A stretch of DNA of 11,174 nt from Planctomycetales bacterium (GTDB lineage: Bacteria; 4484-113; JAFGCY01): the NCBI GenBank assembly GCA_024645305.1, contig JAHEFU010000087.1:1-11174 (forward strand), in the 5' to 3' direction. Position 1 is the first letter of the stretch, and every line of letters starts with the position of its first letter. The notes beneath the pieces were generated by a model that saw only the letters and a program-made list of their open reading frames with translations, searched no databases and had not been told where the DNA came from. Made by a program: the position numbers and the translations under genes. Shown here piece after piece: positions 1 to 5,796 of this stretch.

Positions 1-1
1 G

Positions 2-1789
2 GATGACTTCAGTTACCAGTTCCCCCCGGGCGGCAAGTACTACTCCGATGCAGGCAACTGCTACGTGGCCGTGCTGCGCACACTTGAGGGAGAAGCCAAG
101 CTCTATTCGCTGACTTTTGGCCGGCTGGGCGACACTGACCTGGAAGCCCCCGCCGGACTGACGGCTGCGGCCTCCCCCGGCCTCGTCAACCTGGACTGGC
201 TGCCGGTCAGCGGAGCGACGGGCTACAACGTCTACCGGGCCTATGACCGCAAGTATACTGACCAGATCAAGCTCAACGAGGAGCCGCTGGCAACGGACGA
301 GTATGCGGACAGCTGGCTCGTCAGCGGGGAGATGTACTTCTACCGCGTGACGGCGGTGGCCGCCATTGAATCCGCCTACAGCAGCAGCGTGAATGTCTAC
401 GTCCCGGCCTCGGATCTGCCGGCCCCGCAGAACCTGCGGGCTACGGAGGTGGGGGACTTCCACTTCGTGATCGAGTGGGACTGGGAGGGGACGAGCCCCG
501 CCGGAGGCTGGGTGGTCTACATGGCCAATGCCCCGGACTTCAACCTCGAACCCCCCACGATCAGGAAGAACATTCCCTTCGGCGGGACCCGCAAGTACAA
601 ATTTGACAACCTCGACCCCGGCCGGCTGTACTTCGTGCGCATGGCGGCGAAGGATAGCAACGGTGCGCTGGGGGCCATGACGGATGCCCTGCCCTGCCTG
701 ACCGGCGACCAGTGGGAGTGGTTCGATCTGGAGGAGATCGGCGACGGCAAGGAGCCCGTGGCGGCGGTGATCGCCGATGGGCAGATCTGCGCCACCTATA
801 TGCTGGACCGCGTGGTGCACGTGGCCCGCAACGGCGGACAGGGGATGCCCTGGACCGTGGAAAGCACGCCACTGGACCGCGACGTGACCTACTACAACGA
901 ATACGTCGGCAAGGAGATCTCCGCCGGGGGATTCTCGCAGTTCCTGGACATTGACTACCGAGACGGCACATACCTGATCTGTTCGCAGACCTACCAGAGC
1001 CTGGACCTCTTCGCCGCCATCGGAGCGCCGGAGGTCGGCTGGACCGCGGAGCTGATTGACGAGGGCACCGGCGGTGGCCTCCAGAAGAAGGCGGCCGGGC
1101 TGTACTGCCAGGTTGCCATTTCCGACAACGGCTACAACGCCGTGGCGGTGGACTTCTACGGCGGCGGTCTGAAGCGCTATTCGCGGCCCTTCGGGGAGGG
1201 CAAGCCCTGGTCGAAGTTCCACTTCTACAACGTTCCCCAGTCCTGGCAGGGCCAGGTCGACCTGGAGACCGTGGGCGGCCGGCTGTTCGGCAGCTGCTAC
1301 GACTATGGCAACCTCTCACAGGTGTTCTGGTCGGAGGATGTTGATGAATTCCTGACTGTCTACGAGAACCCCCCGGGCTGGCCCTACGGCCTGTCCTACA
1401 CCGATCTGGAGTTCGTCAACGGCAGCTGGGCCCTGGCCTGCTACGACAGCTTCACCAGTGATGCGGCGCTCCTGCTGGACGGCGGCGAAAGCGCCTGGGA
1501 CAAGCAGGCCATCACCGACTCGGATGACTACAAGACCGGCAAGGGCCTGCGCATGGAAGCCTTCCGCGAAGGTGTCGTCTGCGTCTACATGGGCGGCGGG
1601 ATCCGCGACTGGTACTGCTCCGTGATGCGGGGCGACGGTGAGTGGGAGACCCAGCTGATGAAGATCGGGGAGATTGACGCCTACGAACGGGCGGACCTGA
1701 AGATCCTCAATGACCAGCCGGTGTTCGTGGTCGCTGACAAGATCACACAGAAGGTCTACGCCATCCGCGGCAACATTCCCATCGAATAA
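2..1789 (+). CDS. C-terminal part of a large fibronectin III / propeller-like protein (5' truncated by window)
   Basis: The reading frame is open to the left edge, so the GTG at 65 is not the likely start and the true N-terminus lies outside the window. About 595 residues are visible. Residues 1-45 look like the end of a beta-rich blade. Two fibronectin III-like domains follow: about 48-134 (core LDWLPVSGATGYNVYR, later YFYRVTAV) and about 139-233 (VIEWDW, then LYFVRMAAKDSNG). Residues about 238-595 are beta-rich, with repeated short segments of the type DGxYLIC, NGSWALACYD and DQPVFVVAD, as in divergent beta-propellers that read like query-style blades. I see no catalytic motif, membrane anchor or C-terminal sorting signal. 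The likely role is a secreted or surface binding/scaffold protein, by analogy with FN3 architectures. Its style resembles the large lipoprotein at 5797-10185, but the blade type differs. It ends in TAA 24 bp before the next gene, so co-transcription with folC is possible. Function is unknown. Confidence 0.85.
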   Translation, partial: DDFSYQFPPGGKYYSDAGNCYVAVLRTLEGEAKLYSLTFGRLGDTDLEAPAGLTAAASPGLVNLDWLPVSGATGYNVYRAYDRKYTDQIKLNEEPLATDEYADSWLVSGEMYFYRVTAVAAIESAYSSSVNVYVPASDLPAPQNLRATEVGDFHFVIEWDWEGTSPAGGWVVYMANAPDFNLEPPTIRKNIPFGGTRKYKFDNLDPGRLYFVRMAAKDSNGALGAMTDALPCLTGDQWEWFDLEEIGDGKEPVAAVIADGQICATYMLDRVVHVARNGGQGMPWTVESTPLDRDVTYYNEYVGKEISAGGFSQFLDIDYRDGTYLICSQTYQSLDLFAAIGAPEVGWTAELIDEGTGGGLQKKAAGLYCQVAISDNGYNAVAVDFYGGGLKRYSRPFGEGKPWSKFHFYNVPQSWQGQVDLETVGGRLFGSCYDYGNLSQVFWSEDVDEFLTVYENPPGWPYGLSYTDLEFVNGSWALACYDSFTSDAALLLDGGESAWDKQAITDSDDYKTGKGLRMEAFREGVVCVYMGGGIRDWYCSVMRGDGEWETQLMKIGEIDAYERADLKILNDQPVFVVADKITQKVYAIRGNIPIE

Positions 1790-1813
1790 GGCGGCGGATG
1801 CTAGAGTTTCGCC

Positions 1814-3085
1814 GTGTTCGAGCAGGCATTGCGCAGACTGTATTCGCTGGGTCCCGGCCGGATGGTTTTCGGCCGCGACAGGCTGGAGCGCGTGCTGGAA
1901 CTCGCCGGCCATCCCGAGCGCAGCTGCCCCGTCATTCTCGTGGGCGGTACCAATGGCAAGGGCAGCCTCGTCTGCGCCCTGAGCCGTGCATTGTCCAGCC
2001 GCTGGAAGACCGCTGCCTTCGTCAAGCCGCACCTCGTCAGCATCCGTGAGCGCTGGCGCATCAATGACAACGACATTTCGGAGGAACAGTTCAGCTGGGC
2101 TGCCAACCGGGCCTGTGACCTGATCGAGCAGAGGGGGCTGGAAATCAGCTTCTTTGAGGCCAATGTATTGCTGGGGGCTCTGCTGTTCGAGCGCGAGGAC
2201 TGCGAAATCGCCATCTGGGAGGTCGGGCTGGGCGGCACACATGATGCCTGCAACCTGCTGGACCCCGCCATTTCCGTGCTGACGCATGTGGGACTGGACC
2301 ACCAGGCGATCCTCGGGGACACCGTGGAGGAGATCGCGGCTGACAAGGCCGGCATTGCGCGCAGTGGCCGGCCCTGCATCCTCGGTCCCTGCCTCAGTGG
2401 CAATGAGCAAGCCTGGCTGCGCTACGAGCCGGTTGTCAGGGAGCGGACCCGGGAGATCGGGGCACGCTATATTCCCCTGCCGGCCGAACAGGAATCCCGG
2501 GACCTGCTGCCGGCCCTGCTGCTGGCGGTCAGCCGCGAACTGGATACGCTGGGCTTCGGGCTGGACGAGGAGGAGTGCTTCGAGGCCATCCACAGGATGC
2601 GCCACCGCGGCCGGCTGGAACTGGCAACACTGCAGGGGCGGGCGGTGCTGCTGGACAGCGCTCACAACGAGGATGCCCTGCGCATGCTGGCAACTCGTAT
2701 CGCCATGGACTACCCCGCAGCGCTGCCCTTCATCTTCTCCTGTCAGGCGTCGCGCGAACCCCGCGAGATGCTGGAGATCCTGCGCCCGGTCATGGCAACA
2801 CTGACTCCCATCGAAATCCCGGTGCTGCGGCCCTGTGACGTCGGGAGCATTGCGGCGGCGGCCAGGGAACTGGGGATTTCTCTGTCCCTGCCGGAGGGAC
2901 TGGCGCTGTCAGACATCCCGCAGGAGTATGAGGTGGGCCACGTAACTGAACTGGACCCGCCTGACAACCGCACGCACTGGATCGAATCCGTGGAACATGC
3001 GCTCACACTGGCAACAGAGGACGCCCCGCTGGTGATCTGCGGCAGCATCTACTCGATGGGGGAGATCCTCAGGGTGTTTGAGTGA
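1814..3085 (+). CDS. folC: FolC-type dihydrofolate / folylpolyglutamate synthase
   Basis: Known for the family: cytoplasmic ATP-dependent ligase that adds glutamate to dihydropteroate and/or extends the polyglutamate tail of folates. Seen here (423 aa, the usual length): an N-terminal GPGRMVFGRDRLERVL segment; the ATP P-loop GGTNGKGS at 44-51; the folate-site stretch KPHLVSIRERWRIN at 71-84; FFEAN near 113-117; EVGLGG at 136-141; GLDHQAILGDT at 160-170; and K178 in DKAGI, aligned with the carbamylated lysine of Mur-ligase-fold enzymes. The C-terminal domain starts near HRGRLEL (264-270), followed by LLDSAHN (279-285), the usual LLDGAHN. Residue 142 is Thr where many FolC have Arg (GLGGR). The start is GTG at 1814: an in-frame TAG at 1802 excludes a longer form, and only a weak purine run precedes it. 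The stop codon lies in the first heptamer of a repeat array. Whether it has both activities or one cannot be told from sequence alone. Confidence 0.93.
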   Translation: MFEQALRRLYSLGPGRMVFGRDRLERVLELAGHPERSCPVILVGGTNGKGSLVCALSRALSSRWKTAAFVKPHLVSIRERWRINDNDISEEQFSWAANRACDLIEQRGLEISFFEANVLLGALLFEREDCEIAIWEVGLGGTHDACNLLDPAISVLTHVGLDHQAILGDTVEEIAADKAGIARSGRPCILGPCLSGNEQAWLRYEPVVRERTREIGARYIPLPAEQESRDLLPALLLAVSRELDTLGFGLDEEECFEAIHRMRHRGRLELATLQGRAVLLDSAHNEDALRMLATRIAMDYPAALPFIFSCQASREPREMLEILRPVMATLTPIEIPVLRPCDVGSIAAAARELGISLSLPEGLALSDIPQEYEVGHVTELDPPDNRTHWIESVEHALTLATEDAPLVICGSIYSMGEILRVFE

Positions 3086-3121
3086 GGAGGTTGGAGGTTG
3101 GAGTGAGGAGTGCGGAGTGGG
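3080..3121 (+). repeat. Heptanucleotide tandem array, left arm (six GAGNNNG units)
   Basis: Six consecutive 7-bp units in perfect register: GAGTGAG, GAGGTTG, GAGGTTG, GAGTGAG, GAGTGCG, GAGTGGG. The folC stop codon TGA (3083-3085) lies inside the first unit. Degenerate 7-bp arrays of this kind resemble the short tandemly repeated repetitive sequences described in cyanobacteria; any relationship is inference. Confidence 0.9.
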
Positions 3122-3240
3122 AAGGGCTGGTGTCAAGCTCCGCCTGACCCGTTATGCTTTTGCGTCAGCATTGTGTCCTCAAACTGCCATTCTATACACC
3201 AACCTTTCTGCCCCACACTCCAAACTCCAAACTCCAACCT
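3095..3240. repeat. Long imperfect inverted repeat (MITE-like or hairpin) built from the heptamer arrays
   Basis: Bases 3095-3133 align with the reverse complement of 3196-3240. The outer 24 bases match at 20 positions and the inner 13 at 11, with six extra bases in the right arm. The loop is 62 nt (3134-3195). Similarity continues beyond the heptamers into the inner part (GGCTGGTGT versus GGTTGGTGT), so the arms look like one duplicated and inverted unit and not two independent arrays. The element fills most of the gap between folC and the protease gene. I see no target-site duplication. As RNA it could act as a terminator or processing hairpin for folC, but there is no T-run. Confidence 0.75.
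3171..3198 (+). promoter_or_regulatory. Candidate sigma70-type promoter for the protease gene
   Basis: TTGTGT (3171-3176) and TATACA (3193-3198) are separated by 16 bp, in the loop and at the edge of the right arm of the inverted repeat. Transcription would start near 3205, about 50 nt before the ATG at 3256. This is a motif match only. Confidence 0.35.
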
Positions 3241-3241
3241 T
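3214..3241 (-). repeat. Heptanucleotide tandem array, right arm (inverted)
   Basis: Four 7-bp units on the + strand: CACACTC, CAAACTC, CAAACTC, CAACCTT. Their reverse complements are GAGTGTG, GAGTTTG, GAGTTTG and AAGGTTG, the same GAGNNNG family as the array at 3080-3121 but in opposite orientation. It ends 14 bp before the proposed protease start. Confidence 0.88.
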
Positions 3242-3255
3242 GGTATCCTATTCCC

Positions 3256-4299
3256 ATGCGCCCCATGCTCCTGAGCATCCTCGTCCTGGAATTCCTGCTG
3301 CTCGTCGCCGGCCCCGCGCAGGCCATTCCGGCAGCCGGCTTTGAGGACATCATCGCCGCCGAGGCTCCCGCCGACTCCTTCAGGATGTACCGCTGGGTGG
3401 ACTTCCCGGATGTCTACATCATCCACTTCGACACCTACCTCTACCAGAGCCGGGCCTTCTCGCGGATGGCCATGTACCAGGAGATGGCGGCCTCCCGCGG
3501 GCGCATCATGTCGCAGGAAGAACTTGTGGCCTGGTTCAGTGGCCAGGGAGCCACGCTGGAGGGCCTGTTCGGCGCACATGACTACGACACCGAGGACCTG
3601 GCCGGCTTCTACAACAAGCTGTGGCAAAGCGGTGAGGAGCCCTGGGCCGAGGAGCTGGCGGTTGCCGATGCCCTGGTGCAGGAGGGCCTGCTGAGCATGG
3701 AGCTGGGGGATGGCAGCAAGCCCCTGCCGCGCACGGCCAGTCCCTATGCAGCCACGGGCCAGCATGCCGTGATCTCCTTTGCCACCCGCCTGGCCCTCGC
3801 CGAGTCCAGCCGGGCCATCCAGGGCAGGCCGGGGCGGAGATATGAAGCCGGTGCGCTCTACCACGAAATGCGCCACGGGATCTTCTTTACGGACGTGGAC
3901 TATGCCGCACGCTGCACGCAGTTCTGGCAACAGATGCTCACGGCGGACGAACGGCGGGCCTTCTCAACGCTGCTGGCCAGCCTGAACTACGACCCCGCCT
4001 TCGAGGAACTGATGGTCAATGAATTCCAGGCCTACCTGCTGACCCCCGAGGGACCGGGGATGGGTGCGGACATCCTGCTGTCCAGCGGCCGACGCCTGCT
4101 CAATGCGGACTACCGGCCTGGTTCCATCAGTACGGCGGACAGGCTGCACTACACGAAACATGGCCCGGCCCTGCTGGAGCGGATTGAGAACAGCCTCGGA
4201 GCTGAACTGCGGGACTGGCTGGGTGAGGAGTATGCAATTGAGTGGATCCAGGCGGATACCGCCGTTCCGCGAACGCCTGTCGAAATCACCCTGCGCTGA
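3256..4299 (+). CDS. Secreted putative zinc metallopeptidase (HExxH), family not recognised
   Basis: 347 aa from ATG 3256. The frame is open further upstream to 3154, but that segment runs through the heptamer repeat and encodes repeat-derived residues (TPNSKLQ). Starting at 3256 gives a clean Sec signal peptide: short MRP head, hydrophobic LLSILVLEFLLLVAG, and cleavage after AQA near residue 23. The key motif is YHEMRHGIFF with H203-E204-M205-R206-H207, a zinc-binding HExxH helix. About 49 residues later N255-E256-F257-Q258-A259-Y260 could supply the third ligand in gluzincin fashion. The region before the motif (about 30-195) is rich in aromatic and acidic residues, with YRWVDFPDVYIIHFDTY near 45. 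Product location is periplasm or outside. No Shine-Dalgarno is visible. Heptamer repeats lie on both sides of the gene. Protease activity is inferred from the motif alone; I do not recognise the family and the substrate is unknown. Confidence 0.8.
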   Translation: MRPMLLSILVLEFLLLVAGPAQAIPAAGFEDIIAAEAPADSFRMYRWVDFPDVYIIHFDTYLYQSRAFSRMAMYQEMAASRGRIMSQEELVAWFSGQGATLEGLFGAHDYDTEDLAGFYNKLWQSGEEPWAEELAVADALVQEGLLSMELGDGSKPLPRTASPYAATGQHAVISFATRLALAESSRAIQGRPGRRYEAGALYHEMRHGIFFTDVDYAARCTQFWQQMLTADERRAFSTLLASLNYDPAFEELMVNEFQAYLLTPEGPGMGADILLSSGRRLLNADYRPGSISTADRLHYTKHGPALLERIENSLGAELRDWLGEEYAIEWIQADTAVPRTPVEITLR

Positions 4300-4310
4300 G
4301 CCCAGATCAC

Positions 4311-4331
4311 CGGGTCCCGGGTCCCCGGTCC
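4311..4331 (+). repeat. Three-copy GC-rich heptamer array downstream of the protease gene
   Basis: CGGGTCC, CGGGTCC, CCGGTCC in tandem, 11 bp after the protease stop codon. The overlapping stretch 4309-4329 can also fold as a 6-bp stem (ACCGGG/CCCGGT) with a 9-nt loop, but no T-run follows, so it is a poor intrinsic terminator. Confidence 0.7.
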
Positions 4332-4338
4332 CTGATTC

Positions 4339-4347
4339 TGCTACACT
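4339..4347 (+). promoter_or_regulatory. Candidate extended -10 promoter for the PLP enzyme gene
   Basis: TGCTACACT fits an extended -10 (TGn followed by TACACT, 4 of 6 to TATAAT). No good -35 is present at the expected spacing, as is tolerated with an extended -10. Transcription would begin near 4354, about 30 nt before the ATG at 4384. Confidence 0.35.
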
Positions 4348-4383
4348 GCTAATGACGCGCAAACCAACCCACGGGGTTCTTCG

Positions 4384-5787
4384 ATGAGTGAAAAAGACGA
4401 TACCGGCATGCCCGGTTCCGATGATAGTCACATGCCACCCGCCGCTGAGGGCGGCAACGGCAACCGGCCCGGGGCGACCCACGAGATGGGTTACGAGCTG
4501 GGATATTCCCAGCGCTCGCGTTTCATCCACGGTGAAATGGTCAGCCCGCACTGGGACTACACGCACCATGTCGTGCCACCGATCAGCGCCTCCGCCACCT
4601 ACCGCCTGAGCAGTGGCCAGCGCGGGGCCCAGGGCTTCGTGCAGTTCGGCACGACGGAGGCCATCGAGCAGGAGATCCTGATCTACGACCGCCTGCAGGA
4701 GCCCACGAGCTCCATGCTGGAGGACCGCCTGGCCGAGGCCGAGCGGGCCGCGGTGGGCATCAGCTTCGCCACCGGCATGGCCGCCATCTCCGCCGCGATC
4801 ACCGCACTCGTGCACAGCGGCCAGCATGTGATCGCCCACAAGTGCCTCTATGGCTGCACGGCCTCACTCCTGAAGAACTGGTATCCGCGGCTCGGCATCG
4901 AGGTTACTTTCATAGATGCTGACAACCCCGAGGAACTGGCGGCGGCGATCCGCCCGGAGACCCGCGTGGTCTACCTGGAGACCCCCGTCAACCCGACCCT
5001 CGAGATCATCGACCTGCGCCGCCTCAGTGATGTGCTGGACAGTGTGAACGCCACACGCCCGCCCGAGGAGCGCATCTACTCCATCGTTGACAACACCTTC
5101 GCCACCCCGCTGTGCCAGCGGCCCCGCGAGCATGGCATTGACGTGGTGCTGCACTCGCTGACCAAGGGCATCGGCGGCTTCGGCACGGACATGGGCGGGA
5201 TGGTGCTCTGCCCGCGCGAGCTGGAACCGCTGTACAAGCTGTACCGCAAGGACTTCGGCGGCAGCCTCAGCCCCAAGGCCGCCTGGCCGCCGCTGGTCTA
5301 CGGCCTGCCCACCCTGCCGGTGCGCATGCGCCAGATGCAGCACAATGCCTGGAAGGTGGCGGAGTACCTCAGTGACCATCCGCTGGTTGCCAATGTGCGC
5401 TACCCCGGCCTGCCGGACTGCCCGGACCGCGATGTGGCGATGCGCCAGATGACCGACTTCGGCGGGCACTTCATGCCCGGCAGCCTGCTGTACTTCACCC
5501 TCAAGGACCAGCCGGGCAGCAGTGAAAACGCCAGTACCTTCGTTGACTACGTGGCTGACAACAGCTACGTGATCACGCTTGCTGTTTCACTCGGGCAGGT
5601 CAAGACCCTGATCGAGAGCCCCGGTTCGATGACGCACAGTGCGCTGGACCCGGAGATGCAGGCCGCGGGCGGGATTGATCCCGGCGGCATCCGCCTGAGC
5701 TGCGGGCTGGAGGACACGGCGGACATCATCCGCGACCTGGAGGCCGCCCTGCTGCATGTGGCTGAGAGGAAGCGCGAGAAGGTCTAG
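4384..5787 (+). CDS. Cys/Met-metabolism PLP-dependent enzyme, methionine gamma-lyase-like
   Basis: 467 aa, fold-type I PLP enzyme of the trans-sulfuration family (cystathionine gamma-synthase, beta-lyase, methionine gamma-lyase, O-acetylhomoserine sulfhydrylase), cytoplasmic. Seen: VVPPISASATY near 63-73; YDRLQEPTSSMLEDRL; FATGMAAI (cofactor phosphate site); LYGCT with Y156 and C158; LETPVNPTLEI; VDNTFATPLCQRP; the Schiff-base lysine K261 in HSLTKGIGG; and C-terminal SPGSMTHSALDPE with IRLSCGLED. YGCT matches methionine gamma-lyase, where this Cys affects activity; many relatives have YGGT. That favours, but does not prove, gamma-lyase (methionine to methanethiol, 2-oxobutyrate and ammonia). 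The protein is longer than the usual 390-400 aa: about 44 N-terminal residues, acidic and Gly/Pro-rich, precede the normal SRFIHGE start. An internal start at M35 (4486) would remove most of this. No strong Shine-Dalgarno precedes ATG 4384. No methionine- or cysteine-pathway neighbour helps choose the reaction. Confidence 0.9.
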   Translation: MSEKDDTGMPGSDDSHMPPAAEGGNGNRPGATHEMGYELGYSQRSRFIHGEMVSPHWDYTHHVVPPISASATYRLSSGQRGAQGFVQFGTTEAIEQEILIYDRLQEPTSSMLEDRLAEAERAAVGISFATGMAAISAAITALVHSGQHVIAHKCLYGCTASLLKNWYPRLGIEVTFIDADNPEELAAAIRPETRVVYLETPVNPTLEIIDLRRLSDVLDSVNATRPPEERIYSIVDNTFATPLCQRPREHGIDVVLHSLTKGIGGFGTDMGGMVLCPRELEPLYKLYRKDFGGSLSPKAAWPPLVYGLPTLPVRMRQMQHNAWKVAEYLSDHPLVANVRYPGLPDCPDRDVAMRQMTDFGGHFMPGSLLYFTLKDQPGSSENASTFVDYVADNSYVITLAVSLGQVKTLIESPGSMTHSALDPEMQAAGGIDPGGIRLSCGLEDTADIIRDLEAALLHVAERKREKV

Positions 5788-5796
5788 GCCGGCGGA

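Noticed and set aside
1316..2665. 449-codon open frame on the - strand opposite folC and the end of the first gene
   Set aside because: It overlaps folC, which has clear family motifs. Its predicted protein is a Gln/Ala/Pro/Leu-rich mix with no recognisable domain, as expected from the antisense of GC-rich coding DNA.
3080..3241. CRISPR array or insertion sequence
   Set aside because: The repeats are 7 bp, contiguous and degenerate, with no spacers of 25-40 bp. No transposase frame lies within or beside the element.
3133..3930. 265-codon and (3964-4839) 291-codon open frames on the - strand
   Set aside because: Both lie opposite genes with a signal peptide plus zinc motif or a PLP-enzyme fold, have no motifs of their own, and are compositionally typical antisense shadows.
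4309..4329. Intrinsic terminator after the protease gene
   Set aside because: The 6-bp stem has no T-run after it, and the sequence is better explained as three tandem heptamers.
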